From assembly GCF_030649675.1 (NCBI RefSeq), contig NZ_JAUTDR010000001.1, positions 124,001 through 188,000 of the forward strand: 64,000 nt of DNA. The letters run 5' to 3'. The notes below the pieces were generated by a model that saw nothing but the letters and a program-made list of their open reading frames with translations, had not been told where the DNA came from and did not search any database. The position numbers and the translations under genes are program-made. Source of the DNA: Haliea sp. E1-2-M8. Its GTDB lineage: Bacteria > Pseudomonadota > Gammaproteobacteria > Pseudomonadales > Halieaceae. Below are positions 49,527-59,582 of the stretch, piece by piece (position 1 is the first letter of the stretch; the number at the start of each line of letters is the position of its first letter).

Positions 49527-52505
49527 TCAGAAACGCTGACTGATACGGGTGTACCAGAAGCGGCCCTTGAGGTCGTGGGTTCGGGCGTCGATGTTATCGT
49601 TAAACGCGGAGGCCGCCAAAGGGGCCGGTTCGTCAAAGGCATTGTCCACGCCCATGGTCAGGCGCAACCCGGCCAGCACCTCGAACACGTAGCTGAGTTG
49701 CAGGTCATGCACGGTCCAGTCGCTGATGCTGCGCCGGAGGTTGCTGCCCGGCAGCGTCTCCCGCATGGCGCTGACATGGTGGATGTCGTAGCTGGCGTGC
49801 CAGCGCTCCCGCTTCCAGCGCAGGCCGAGCTGGCCCTTCCACTCGGGGATGCCCCCCAGGCCCTCGGAAGCCTCGTCCAGGAAGGTGCCCGCGAGATCAA
49901 TTGTGTTCGCGCCGGGGTCCTGCTGTGCCAGGTACTCCCGGATCCAGGCCCCGTTGCCGGTGACCGACAGCTGGCCCCAGGGCTGGTCGGGGAAGTGATA
50001 GGAGAAACCCAGATCGGCGCCGCGGATCCGGCGCCGGCCGACGTTGATGTTGTTGGCCTCGACCCGCACCAGGTTGCCGAGCGGGTCCCGGGTGACGCTG
50101 TCGGCGAAACTGCCGTTGCGGGCGTTCTGGTCGACGATAAACTGGGCGCTGGAGGACACAACGTCATCCTGTTTGATCTCCCAGTAGTCCGCGCTTACCC
50201 GCAGCCCGGGGATTCGCAGCGGGATCCAGACCAGTCCTGCGCTGAGGGAATCGGAGGTCTCCGCTTCCAGGTCGGGATTGCCGCCCTTTACCGTCAGGAA
50301 CTGGTTGCGGCTCGGATCCGCCTGCTGCGTGCATCCCGGCAGTACGCCCGTATTTGCGGCCTGGGTACAGGGGTCACTGAGGAAAGCCTGTTGCTCGCTG
50401 CTGCCCTCGTACAGTTCGTTCAGGCTGGGAGCGCGGAAGCCGCGGGCATAGCCGCCGCGCAGGGTCAGGGATGGCCCCAGCTGCAGCTTCAGGCCCAGCT
50501 TGGGATTGGTGCTGGCGCCGAAGTCGCTGTAGGTGGAATGCCGGATGGCCGCCTCCAGTTCCAGGCCGCGGCCGCCGCTGGCACTGTTCCAGATTGGGAC
50601 CCGGGACTCGGCGTACAGCTCGATGATCTTGCGGTCGCCGTGGGTGGCTTCGAAGTTGGTGGCACCGATCGTGCCCAGGCTGGCCAGGCGGGCATCGGGC
50701 CGCTTCGCGGTCGACTCATGCCTGAATTCCACCCCCAGCGCCAGGTCACCGCGCCCCGCTGGCAGGTTCAGCAGGGCGTTGCTCAGGTTGATGGCGGCGC
50801 TGGACAGGGACGAGTGACCGCTGGTTTCGCCGGCAACCCGCAGGTAATCGACCTGCTCTGGCCCGATGCTGCCGACGGGTCCCATGATCGCCACCGGCAC
50901 ACAGCCATCGACGCCGGCCCCCTGGCACTGGTCTGCAGGCCCCAGCGCCCGGCGCAGGCGTTCCGTGTCCACGAGGTTGGAGACGGTCTCGGTGGCCTCG
51001 CTGCGGCTCCAGTTGACGCCCATATCCCAGTGCCAGTCGGAATACAGGCCTTCCAGCATGGCACTGACGCGCCCGACCCGGGATTCATTGCGCTGAGTAC
51101 GGGAAGGAAATTCCACCAATCTCCGGCGAACGTCGACAATATCCTGGCCAAAGTCATTGAAAGGGTTGTCCGCGGCCACGGTCAGCGGGATCTGTTCGAA
51201 ACCGGTGAATACCGGTGTCGGGGCCAGAGTCGCCCGGGCGCTGGTCTGCAGGTAGCTGGCCTCGAGACTGGTCGTGACCTGCGGGTTGAGGTCCCGGTTG
51301 ATGCTGGCGTAGACGCTGCTGCGCCGCAGTGGCACCACCGCGGTGGTAAAGGCCTGGAAGTCGAACAGGTCGTCGGGGCCGGTTGGCCGGTAGCTGCCAT
51401 CGCTCCGGGCAATCAGGCTCTGGCCGTCGGGCAGGACAACGCGGGCGTTGGCGGTGGCGCTGGAGCGCTGGTCGGTACCGCCGAGAAGACGCGTGTCGGC
51501 ACTGCGCGAGACCGCCCGGTCGCGGCTGAACAGGGGTTCCTGTTCATAGTGGGAGGCGCTCAGGAACAGCCCGCCGTCGCGGAAGCTGGTGCCGTATTGC
51601 AGGGTCTGGGTGGTCGTTGCAAGGTCGCCGCGACTGCTTTCGCCGTAATAGGTCTCGGCCAGGACGCCGTAGAAGTCCCGTTTCATGATCACATTGACTA
51701 CGCCGGCGATGGCGTCAGAACCGTAGATGGCCGAGGCGCTGTCCTTGAGAATTTCCACCCGCTCCACGGCAGCAGGTGAAATACTGTTGAGATCCACGGA
51801 TTCGCCCGACAGGCCATCATTGGCGACCCGGCGGCCGTTGATCAGGATCAGCGTGTTGCTGGCGGGGAGGCCGCGCAGGGTGACCGTGGCAGTGCCGTCG
51901 CCGCCGTTGGATATCGCCGTGCTGGTCGAGTTGCCGATGACAGCCGGCACGAATTTGAGCAGCTCGCCCAGGGTCTGGGCGCCGCTGCGCTCTATATCCG
52001 AGCGGGCATACACCTCTACCGGGGCGCTGAAGCGGTTGGGGTCGCGGCGGATGCGCGACCCGGTCAGGCTGCTGCCATAGACATAGGTTTCCTCCATGCC
52101 GGGCTCGTAGACCGGAAACCGGGCGCTGGTTTGCTCGGGGTTGTCACAGGGGCCGTCGCTGCAGTTGACCGCGTAGATGGCGACGATGCGATCGTCGATC
52201 AGTTCCCAGTGGAGCCCGCTGTCGGCGAGCAGTTGGGCCAGGGCCGCGTCCCGCTGCAGGCTACCCACCAGGGTCGGGGCGGGGAGATGCCGCGTGAGCC
52301 GGTCCGAGAACACGATCGGCGTGTTGCTCTGGCGGCTGAACTGGATCAGCGCCGAGGAGAGGGTGCTTTCGCGAATGTCGAAGCTGTGGGAGGGCAGCCC
52401 GCTACGCTGTGAGTCCTGCGCCCAGCCGCAAGCCGCGGCTACCGTCAGCCATGCCGAAACGATACCCTGCGCGATGCACCTTGTCGCCCGGGACTCGGCA
52501 AGCAT
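49527..52505 (-). CDS. FecA-like TonB-dependent receptor with STN signalling domain
   Basis: The 992-aa receptor has a signal peptide, then an STN domain (about 36-115: HSFDIRESTLSSALIQFSRQSNTPIVF), a plug with TYVYGSSLTGSRIRRDPN and VEILKDSASAIYGSDAIAGVVNVIM, and a barrel ending with Phe (ISQRF). The STN domain signals to a FecR anti-sigma factor, encoded directly upstream. The substrate cannot be read from the sequence; no Fur box was seen. Confidence 0.93.
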   Translation of the reverse strand: MLAESRATRCIAQGIVSAWLTVAAACGWAQDSQRSGLPSHSFDIRESTLSSALIQFSRQSNTPIVFSDRLTRHLPAPTLVGSLQRDAALAQLLADSGLHWELIDDRIVAIYAVNCSDGPCDNPEQTSARFPVYEPGMEETYVYGSSLTGSRIRRDPNRFSAPVEVYARSDIERSGAQTLGELLKFVPAVIGNSTSTAISNGGDGTATVTLRGLPASNTLILINGRRVANDGLSGESVDLNSISPAAVERVEILKDSASAIYGSDAIAGVVNVIMKRDFYGVLAETYYGESSRGDLATTTQTLQYGTSFRDGGLFLSASHYEQEPLFSRDRAVSRSADTRLLGGTDQRSSATANARVVLPDGQSLIARSDGSYRPTGPDDLFDFQAFTTAVVPLRRSSVYASINRDLNPQVTTSLEASYLQTSARATLAPTPVFTGFEQIPLTVAADNPFNDFGQDIVDVRRRLVEFPSRTQRNESRVGRVSAMLEGLYSDWHWDMGVNWSRSEATETVSNLVDTERLRRALGPADQCQGAGVDGCVPVAIMGPVGSIGPEQVDYLRVAGETSGHSSLSSAAINLSNALLNLPAGRGDLALGVEFRHESTAKRPDARLASLGTIGATNFEATHGDRKIIELYAESRVPIWNSASGGRGLELEAAIRHSTYSDFGASTNPKLGLKLQLGPSLTLRGGYARGFRAPSLNELYEGSSEQQAFLSDPCTQAANTGVLPGCTQQADPSRNQFLTVKGGNPDLEAETSDSLSAGLVWIPLRIPGLRVSADYWEIKQDDVVSSSAQFIVDQNARNGSFADSVTRDPLGNLVRVEANNINVGRRRIRGADLGFSYHFPDQPWGQLSVTGNGAWIREYLAQQDPGANTIDLAGTFLDEASEGLGGIPEWKGQLGLRWKRERWHASYDIHHVSAMRETLPGSNLRRSISDWTVHDLQLSYVFEVLAGLRLTMGVDNAFDEPAPLAASAFNDNIDARTHDLKGRFWYTRISQRF

Positions 52506-52601
52506 TCTCGGACCCTGCCTGTCTGATTATTGCAACCCACTGATAAAGCAGGAGAAATACATACGGCCGCGGAAAGCGAACCGACAGGGGTTTGTTATAT
52601 C

Positions 52602-53579
52602 CTACTGGCGGGGTTTGAGCAACTGCACGGTGCCGTTATCCAGCCGCACCACCTGCAGTTGCAGGCTGCGTTCGACGGCCTGGAGCACGCTGTCCGGATG
52701 ATCGAGGTCGAATACGCCGGAGACCGTTAACCTGGCCACGTCGCGATCTCTGATGACGATACGGGTGTCGGTGTAGCGTGCCAGCTCGCGCGTCAGCTCC
52801 AGTAGCGGCATTTTGTCAGCAATCATTTCACCCTGCTGCCAGGCTGTCAGCGGAGTCGGGTCGACCGGGCGGCTGTCGCCGAGGCCGCGCTCGGAAGCCT
52901 GCAGGTATTCATTCGCCTCGAGCATGGCCGAGCGTGGGATGCGGCCGGCGCGAGCCGACTCGGTGATCCGGACCACGCCCTCGGTCACGGTGATATCGCT
53001 GGCGTCCTCTCTGCGGTAGATGTTGAAGGCGGTGCCAATGGCGGTGACTGTCGCGTTGCCAATGTTTACCTGGAACGGACGGTCGGCATCCGGCTCCACG
53101 GCAAAATAGACCTCGCCCCGCAACAGCGCGACCTGGCGCAGGGAGCCGCTGAACTCGACTTCGACCCGGCTGCCGGTATTGAGCGTGATGCGGGACTGGT
53201 CTTCCAGGGTAAAAGTCGCCCGCTCGCCCTGAGCGGTCTGGAATTCCTGTGAATAGACTTGATCGTCGCCGAGAGGCAAGACAATTACCGCGAGCACCAG
53301 GCCGGCTGCCAGGGCGGCGGCCCCTGCCAGCCACTGCCGCCGTGTACTGACGTTGGCCGCGGGCAGGGGCTGCTCGAACGGCAGGTGACGGACACTGCCG
53401 AGGTCGTCCCACAGTTCCAGCATCAGGTCCATGGCCTGCCGATGACTGGCGTCGGCAGCCAGCCACAGGGCGAAAGCCCGGTGGTCCTGCTCCGAGGCGT
53501 CGTCGCTGCGAAAACGCGCGATCCAGCTGGTGGCCGCGTCGCAATCCCGCTCGAACTGTCGTGTAAAGGTCTGGTTCAT
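52602..53579 (-). CDS. FecR family anti-sigma factor/sensor
   Basis: The 325-aa protein has a cytoplasmic N-terminal DUF4880-like region (SWIARFRSDDASEQDHRAFALWLAA), one membrane helix (about 88-108) and a periplasmic FecR domain (AQGERATFTLEDQSRITLNTGSRV) with a C-terminal STN-like stretch. It relays receptor occupancy to the sigma factor. The start is 131 bp downstream of the sigma gene, unusually far for this pair. Confidence 0.92.
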   Translation of the reverse strand: MNQTFTRQFERDCDAATSWIARFRSDDASEQDHRAFALWLAADASHRQAMDLMLELWDDLGSVRHLPFEQPLPAANVSTRRQWLAGAAALAAGLVLAVIVLPLGDDQVYSQEFQTAQGERATFTLEDQSRITLNTGSRVEVEFSGSLRQVALLRGEVYFAVEPDADRPFQVNIGNATVTAIGTAFNIYRREDASDITVTEGVVRITESARAGRIPRSAMLEANEYLQASERGLGDSRPVDPTPLTAWQQGEMIADKMPLLELTRELARYTDTRIVIRDRDVARLTVSGVFDLDHPDSVLQAVERSLQLQVVRLDNGTVQLLKPRQ

Positions 53580-53710
53580 CTCTTCCCCGGCCGGCCGCTC
53601 TGTGTCTCGCCAACGCAGTACGGAAATTCCGCGGCGGGCCCACTTTTGTCTTATGGCTGTTAGTGTAACGAAAAAGCGCGAAGTTCCCTCAAGTAAATAT
53701 TCACGGCTGG

Positions 53711-54262
53711 TCAGCCGCCGTCCTCGGGCGGGTACAGTGCCGCCAGCCGCTTGCGGCAGTGCTGCAGGGCCTGGAGGATATATTTCTCCACGCTGGACAC
53801 GGAAACCTGCATGGCGTCTGCTATCTCGCCGTAGGAAAGGCCGTTGCGGCGGTGCAGCAGAAAGGCCTGGCGAATGTTGACCGGCAGCTCCTCTACGGCC
53901 TCGAAAATCAGCGCCAGCTTTTGCCTGGCGCCCAGGATGTGTTCCGGCGAGGCGCCGCTGGCATTGATATCCCGGGGCTCGCCTTCCTTGGCATGGTTGC
54001 GTTCACCGTTGAGGAACTGGAGGTGAAGCTTGCGCCTCCGCAGTTGGTCCACAGCCAGGTTGGTGGCCACCTGAAACAGGAAGGCGCGGGCGTTGTCCAG
54101 GGTTTCGGGGGCCTCTAGCCGGTGCAGTCGCAGGAAGGCCTCCTGGGCTACCTCGGCGGCGTCCTCTGGGTTGTCGAGTTTACGCGCCAGATAGCGCTCC
54201 AGGGCTGTGCCGTGGGTCGCGACCAGATGCGCGAGAAACTGGTGCTTCTTGTTTGCCGCCAA
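53711..54262 (-). CDS. FecI-type ECF sigma factor
   Basis: The 183-aa ECF sigma has region 2 (HRLEAPETLDNARAFLFQVATNLAVDQLRRRK) and region 4 (LPVNIRQAFLLHRRNGLSYGEIADAMQVSVSSVEKYI). With FecR and the STN receptor downstream it forms a cell-surface signalling unit. It should transcribe the receptor gene when ligand is bound. Confidence 0.93.
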   Translation of the reverse strand: MAANKKHQFLAHLVATHGTALERYLARKLDNPEDAAEVAQEAFLRLHRLEAPETLDNARAFLFQVATNLAVDQLRRRKLHLQFLNGERNHAKEGEPRDINASGASPEHILGARQKLALIFEAVEELPVNIRQAFLLHRRNGLSYGEIADAMQVSVSSVEKYILQALQHCRKRLAALYPPEDGG

Positions 54263-54317
54263 GGTGATGGTGCAACCCTCCTTGCGCCGGGAGAAGGCGC
54301 CCGCAGGCGCCGGGTTG

Positions 54318-55547
54318 TCAGAATAGTACGCGACTGCGGATTGTACCGTCTATGCTCGCCAGTTTTTCCAGGGCCACGTCCGAGTACTCTGCATCGACAT
54401 CAATGACCACATAGCCGACGGCCTCATTGGTCTGCAGGAACTGGGCGGACACGTTGACATCGTTTTCCGAGAAGACCCGGTTGATCGCACTCATTACCCC
54501 CGGCACGTTGTGGTGGATATGCAGCAGGCGGTGGCTGCCCTCGTGTTCCGGCAGCGCCACCTCGGGCAAGTTGACCGAGGAGGTGCTGGTGCCGTTGTCG
54601 CTATAACGCGCCAGCTTCTCCGCGACCTCTACCCCGATGTTGGCCTGGGCCTCCACCGTGCTGCCACCGATGTGCGGAGTCAGGAAGGTGTTGTCGAAAG
54701 CCCGCAGGGGAGAGATGAACTCGTCGTCATTGGAACGGGGCTCCACCGGGAACACATCAATAGCCGCGCCGCCCAGATGGCCGTGGGCCAGGCTGGCAGC
54801 CAGGGCGTCGATATCCACCACCGTGCCGCGGGAGGCATTGATGAGAATACTGCCCCTGGGCATCTGCTCAAGCTGGCTCGCACCGACCATGTTGCGGGTG
54901 GTGCGGGTTTCCGGCACATGCAGGCTGACCACATCGGACTGGGCCAGCAGTTGCTCAAGATTTGGCAGCTGGCGGGCGTTGCCCAGAGGCAGCTTGCTGA
55001 CCACGTCGTAGAACTGCACCTGCATGCCCAGACCCTCGGCAATGACGCCCAGCTGCATGCCGATATTGCCGTAGCCAACGATGCCCAGGCGCTTGCCGCG
55101 AATTTCGTAGGAGTCGACCGCGCTCTTCTGCCACTCGCCGCGATGGGCGGCAGCGTTCTTGGCGGCGACCCCGCGCAGCAGCAGAATGGCCTCGGCGATG
55201 ACCAGCTCCGCTACGCTGCGGGTGTTGCTGAACGGGGCATTGAATACCGCGACGCCGCGTCGGGTCGCGGCCGCCAGGTCGACCTGGTTGGTGCCGATGC
55301 AGAAACAGCCCACCGCTACCAGCTTGCGGGCCGCTTCGATAATGTCTTCGGTAAGCTGCGTACGGGAGCGGATGCCGATAAAGTGGGCGTTGGCAACTGC
55401 CGTCTTCAGGTCCTCCGGCGCCAGCGCCTTCTGGTGCTGCTCGATATTCTCGTAGCCGGCATGGTGCAGGGTCTCGACCGCGGAGGGGTGGACCCCTTCC
55501 AGCAGGAGGAACTTGATCTTGTTTTTCTCTAGCGACTTGGGCGCCAT
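54318..55547 (-). CDS. serA: D-3-phosphoglycerate dehydrogenase
   Basis: The 409-aa enzyme starts serine synthesis. It has an NAD domain (LGIVGYGNIGMQLGVIAEGLGM), catalytic residues in INASRGTVVD and LTPHIGGSTVEAQ, and a C-terminal ACT domain (HHNVPGVMSAINRVFSENDVNV) for serine inhibition. This is the short E. coli-type, which in other bacteria can reduce 2-oxoglutarate to D-2-hydroxyglutarate. The start at 55547 matches the E. coli length. Confidence 0.96.
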   Translation of the reverse strand: MAPKSLEKNKIKFLLLEGVHPSAVETLHHAGYENIEQHQKALAPEDLKTAVANAHFIGIRSRTQLTEDIIEAARKLVAVGCFCIGTNQVDLAAATRRGVAVFNAPFSNTRSVAELVIAEAILLLRGVAAKNAAAHRGEWQKSAVDSYEIRGKRLGIVGYGNIGMQLGVIAEGLGMQVQFYDVVSKLPLGNARQLPNLEQLLAQSDVVSLHVPETRTTRNMVGASQLEQMPRGSILINASRGTVVDIDALAASLAHGHLGGAAIDVFPVEPRSNDDEFISPLRAFDNTFLTPHIGGSTVEAQANIGVEVAEKLARYSDNGTSTSSVNLPEVALPEHEGSHRLLHIHHNVPGVMSAINRVFSENDVNVSAQFLQTNEAVGYVVIDVDAEYSDVALEKLASIDGTIRSRVLF

Positions 55548-55661
55548 AAGCGTGGGTGCTCCCGGGATGTGACTCTGTGGGCAGGAATACAAAAGGGCGC
55601 GTATGCTACCATAGGCCGGCCGTTTTTTGAGTGCCCTGCCCGCCTCCAGAGGAGCCCCCGA

Positions 55662-57062
55662 GTGACCCCCATCAGCCCTGATAACCTGGCAGCGCTGCAG
55701 GCCTGTGTCGGCGCGGATCGCGTCCTGACCGATGCCGCGGCCTTGGCCCAATACGGTCGCGACTGGACCCGGGTGCACACCCCGGCGCCCTCGGCGGTAG
55801 TCTTGCCGGGCTCCATCGCGGAGGTGCAAGCGCTGGTGCAGTTGGCCCTCGAGCGGCAACTGGCGCTGGTGCCTTCCGGCGGCCGCACCGGCCTGAGCGC
55901 CGGAGCCGTGGCCTGCAACGGCGAGATCGTCGTGGCCCTAGACCGCCTTAACCGCATTGCCGACTTCAACCCTGTCGACCGCACCGTGCGCTGTGGTGCC
56001 GGGGTGATTACCGCCCAGCTGCAGGCCTTTGCCGGGGACCAGGGCCTGTTTTACCCGGTGGATTTTGCCTCCAGCGGGTCCAGTCAGATCGGCGGCAATA
56101 TCTCCACCAACGCCGGCGGCATCAAGGTGATTCGCCACGGCATGACCCGGGACTGGGTGGCGGGGCTCAAGGTGGTGACCGGCAGCGGCGAGTTGCTGGA
56201 CCTGAACCGGGGCCTGGTCAAGAACAATGCCGGCTATGACCTGCGCCAGCTGGTGATCGGCGCCGAGGGCACCCTGGGCATCGTGGTCGAGGCCACCATG
56301 CAGCTCAGCCGGCCACCGAAGGACCTCGCGGTACTGGTGCTGGGGGTAACCGACATGGCGGCGGTGATGCGGGTACTGGAAACCTGGCAGGGCGCCATGG
56401 ACCTGCAGGCCTTCGAGTTTTTCTCCGAGCTGGCGCTGCAGAAAGTTGTTGCCCACCAGGGCCTGCAGCGGCCCTTCGCGACCGAGGCGGATTTCTACGC
56501 CCTGCTGGAGTTCGAACAGAACACCCCCGCGGACATGGAGCAGGCCATGGCCCTGTTCGAGCACTGTATGGAGCAGGGCTGGGTGCTCGACGGAGTGGTG
56601 AGCCAGAGCGTGGCCCAGGCCCAGGCGCTGTGGCGTTTGCGGGAGGACATCTCGGAGACCATCTCCCGCTGGACCCCTTACAAGAACGATATCTCCACCA
56701 CGATCGCCAGGGTTCCGGATTTCCTGGCGGAGGTGGAGGCGGTGGTCTCCAGCGCCTACCCGGACTTCGAGATCATCTGGTTTGGCCACATCGGCGACGG
56801 CAATGTGCATCTCAATGTGCTCAAGCCCGACGCGCTGCCAATGGCGGAATTCCAGCAGCGCTGCGGCGAGGTCAGCCGCTGGGTGTTCGAGATCGTGCAG
56901 CGCTACGAGGGCAGCGTATCAGCGGAGCACGGGGTGGGGCTGTTAAAGAAGGATTACCTGCACTACAGCCGGTCCGCGGCGGAGATCGCCATCATGCAGC
57001 AGATCAAGCGGGTGTTTGACCCGCAGGGGATCATGAACCCCGGGAAAATCTTCGACCTCTAG
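55662..57062 (+). CDS. FAD-linked oxidase, probable D-2-hydroxyglutarate dehydrogenase
   Basis: The 466-aa protein is an FAD_binding_4/GlcD-like oxidase with the FAD loop PSGGRTGLSAGA and the C-terminal HIGDGNVHLNVL and SAEHGVGLLKK motifs. It sits divergently beside serA; in Pseudomonas a D-2-hydroxyglutarate dehydrogenase at this place recycles the D-2-hydroxyglutarate made by SerA. D-lactate dehydrogenase is the alternative. The start is GTG 55662 with AGAGGAG upstream. Confidence 0.85.
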   Translation: MTPISPDNLAALQACVGADRVLTDAAALAQYGRDWTRVHTPAPSAVVLPGSIAEVQALVQLALERQLALVPSGGRTGLSAGAVACNGEIVVALDRLNRIADFNPVDRTVRCGAGVITAQLQAFAGDQGLFYPVDFASSGSSQIGGNISTNAGGIKVIRHGMTRDWVAGLKVVTGSGELLDLNRGLVKNNAGYDLRQLVIGAEGTLGIVVEATMQLSRPPKDLAVLVLGVTDMAAVMRVLETWQGAMDLQAFEFFSELALQKVVAHQGLQRPFATEADFYALLEFEQNTPADMEQAMALFEHCMEQGWVLDGVVSQSVAQAQALWRLREDISETISRWTPYKNDISTTIARVPDFLAEVEAVVSSAYPDFEIIWFGHIGDGNVHLNVLKPDALPMAEFQQRCGEVSRWVFEIVQRYEGSVSAEHGVGLLKKDYLHYSRSAAEIAIMQQIKRVFDPQGIMNPGKIFDL

Positions 57063-57064
57063 GG

Positions 57065-57739
57065 TCATGCCAGCCGCAGGGTTTTCACGCCCTCGGCAGT
57101 GCCCAGCAGCAGCACGTCCGCCGGCCGCAGGGCAAACAGGCCGTTGCTGACCACCCCGGCGATGTTGTTGATCTTGGCCTCCATGGCGAGCGGCTGCGGG
57201 ATAGAGAAGTTGTGCACATCGAGGATGACGTTGCCGTTGTCGGTGACTACCCCTTCCCGGTACACCGGGTCGCCACCCAGTTTTACCAACTCCCGGGCGA
57301 CATAGCTGCGGGCCATGGGAATGACTTCCACGGGCAGGGGGAACTCGCCCAGGGTATGCACCAGCTTGCTCTCGTCGGCGATGCAGATGAAGGTGCGGGC
57401 GACCGCGGCGACGATTTTCTCCCGGGTCAGGGCGGCCCCGCCGCCCTTGATAAGCTGCAGGGAGTCATTGGCTTCGTCGGCACCGTCGATATAAAAGTCC
57501 ACCTGATTGACGGTACTGAGTTCATACACCGGAATGCCATGCTGCCGCAGGCGTTCAGCGGAAGCGTCCGAGCTGGCCACCGTTGCATTGACCTGGCCGC
57601 GCAGCTCGGCAAGGTTGTCGATGAACAGGTTGGCGGTGGAACCGGTGCCGATGCCCAGCACGGTATTGTCCTCCAGATAGGGCCGGATGTAGTCGAGTGC
57701 CGCGGTTGCCACTGCCTGTTTCAGTTCATCCTGTGTCAT
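57065..57739 (-). CDS. rpiA: Ribose-5-phosphate isomerase A
   Basis: The 224-aa enzyme interconverts ribose-5-phosphate and ribulose-5-phosphate. It has [50 protein letters not shown] and [14 protein letters not shown], all family signatures. It diverges from ilvA as in Pseudomonas and converges on the FAD oxidase with a 2-bp gap. Confidence 0.97.
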   Translation of the reverse strand: MTQDELKQAVATAALDYIRPYLEDNTVLGIGTGSTANLFIDNLAELRGQVNATVASSDASAERLRQHGIPVYELSTVNQVDFYIDGADEANDSLQLIKGGGAALTREKIVAAVARTFICIADESKLVHTLGEFPLPVEVIPMARSYVARELVKLGGDPVYREGVVTDNGNVILDVHNFSIPQPLAMEAKINNIAGVVSNGLFALRPADVLLLGTAEGVKTLRLA

Positions 57740-57894
57740 CGCTGTGCTCCCTCCATTTCCTTTGTGTCAGCAGTATAGGAGAGGGAAAGCGCCAGCACAC
57801 GCAAAATACCTGTTGTCCTTGCAGCATCGGAGCTGAAATCGGGCGCTGGCTCCATTACCATGACGGGCTGATTTCAATGTGGATAGCTGTGCCC

Positions 57895-59442
57895 ATGCCC
57901 AAGTCCTATATCAAGCGCATCCTCGATGCCCGCGTCTATGACATCGCGCGCGAAACTCCGGTCGACGAAGCGATGCTGATGTCCCGGCGGCTGGGCAACC
58001 GCGTTCTGTTCAAGCGCGAGGACCTGCAGCCGGTTTTTTCCTTCAAGCTGCGTGGCGCCTACAACAAGATGCAAAAACTCACTCCCGAGCAGCTGGCCTG
58101 CGGCGTGGTGGCGGCTTCGGCGGGCAATCATGCCCAGGGCCTGGCCATGGCCGCACATCACATGGGGGTGAAGGCTATTATCGTGATGCCCCGGACCACT
58201 CCCCAGATCAAGGTGGATGCGGTACGCAACCGCGGTGCCCGGGTGGTGCTGCACGGCGACTCCTTCGACGAGGCCTCGGTTTACGCGCAGAAACTGGTAG
58301 CGGAGAAATCCATGGTCTATGTGCATCCGTTCGATGACCCGGACGTGATCGCCGGGCAGGGCACCGTGGGCATGGAGATCGTGCGTCAGCTCCAGCGGCC
58401 GCTGGATGCCATCTTTGTGCCTGTGGGCGGCGGCGGCCTGCTGGCGGGAGTTGCCGCCTATATCAAATACGTATGGCCGGAAACCCGGTTGATCGGGGTG
58501 GAGCCGGAGGATGCCGCCTGCCTGCAGCTGGCACTACAGAAAGGCCGCCGCGCGATCCTGCCGGAGGTGGGCCTGTTCGCCGATGGCTGTGCGGTGGCGC
58601 AGATCGGCAAGGAGACTTTTCGGGTGATTCGCGACACGGTGGATGAAGTCGTGACCGCCAGCACCGATGAAATCTGTGCCGCTATCAAGGACATCTTCGA
58701 GGACACCCGTGGTATCGCCGAACCCGCCGGGGCACTGGCCCTGGCCGGCCTGAAGAAGTACGTGGAGCGCACCGGGGTCAAGGGCCAGGATCTGCTGGCC
58801 ATTGTCAGCGGCGCCAACACCAACTTTGATCGCCTCCGTTACATCTCCGAGCGCACCGAGATTGGCGAACACCGGGAGGCGGTCATCAGCGTTACCATTC
58901 CCGAGCGCCCCGGCAGCTTCCGGGCTTTTTGCAGCGCCCTGGGGCGCCGCAACATCACCGAGTTCAACTACCGTTACTCGGACCCCGGGGCTGCCCTGGT
59001 ATTCCTCGGCCTGTCGGTAGTGCCGGGAGGAAATGATCAGGCCGAATTGCTGGCGGACTTGCAGGAGCAGGGTTATGCCACGGAAGACATGACCGATAAC
59101 GAGATGGCAAAGTTGCATATCCGCTATATGGTCGGCGGTCGTGCTCCGGCCCACCTGCAAAATGAAGTGGTCTATCGGGTTGAGTTTCCGGAGCGCCCGG
59201 GAGCCCTGCTCAAGTTCCTGTCCGGACTTGGCCAGCGCTGGAATATCTCCATGTTCCACTACCGCAACCACGGTGCCGCCTACGGTCGCATCCTGCTCGG
59301 TGTGCAGGTGCCGCGCGCCGAGCGCCGGGAATTCCGCGAAGTTCTGGAAGCGGTGGGTTACCCCTGTTGGGACGAAACCGGCAACCGGGCCTACCAGCTT
59401 TATCTGGGGCAGTCCCAACCGGGTCAGTCCCAAAGTGGGTGA
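57895..59442 (+). CDS. ilvA: Threonine ammonia-lyase, biosynthetic
   Basis: The 515-aa PLP enzyme converts threonine to 2-oxobutanoate for isoleucine synthesis. The PLP lysine is in FSFKLRGAY, the phosphate loop is VPVGGGGLLAG, and two C-terminal ACT-like domains (about 325-500) mark the isoleucine-inhibited form. The start at 57895 fits the family; ATG 57877 is possible. The C-terminus ends in two short QSQ repeats. Confidence 0.96.
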   Translation: MPKSYIKRILDARVYDIARETPVDEAMLMSRRLGNRVLFKREDLQPVFSFKLRGAYNKMQKLTPEQLACGVVAASAGNHAQGLAMAAHHMGVKAIIVMPRTTPQIKVDAVRNRGARVVLHGDSFDEASVYAQKLVAEKSMVYVHPFDDPDVIAGQGTVGMEIVRQLQRPLDAIFVPVGGGGLLAGVAAYIKYVWPETRLIGVEPEDAACLQLALQKGRRAILPEVGLFADGCAVAQIGKETFRVIRDTVDEVVTASTDEICAAIKDIFEDTRGIAEPAGALALAGLKKYVERTGVKGQDLLAIVSGANTNFDRLRYISERTEIGEHREAVISVTIPERPGSFRAFCSALGRRNITEFNYRYSDPGAALVFLGLSVVPGGNDQAELLADLQEQGYATEDMTDNEMAKLHIRYMVGGRAPAHLQNEVVYRVEFPERPGALLKFLSGLGQRWNISMFHYRNHGAAYGRILLGVQVPRAERREFREVLEAVGYPCWDETGNRAYQLYLGQSQPGQSQSG

Positions 59443-59582
59443 CCTTGCGTCCTCCAGCCGGGAAAAACTGTAGATTGCGGCAGATTCAGGGTTTCATTTC
59501 AAAAATTGCTGGGCTAGACTCGGTCACGTTCGTGAATAATGCCAAAAAAACTCTGGAATATAACTATTATGAGAGTGTTGCC

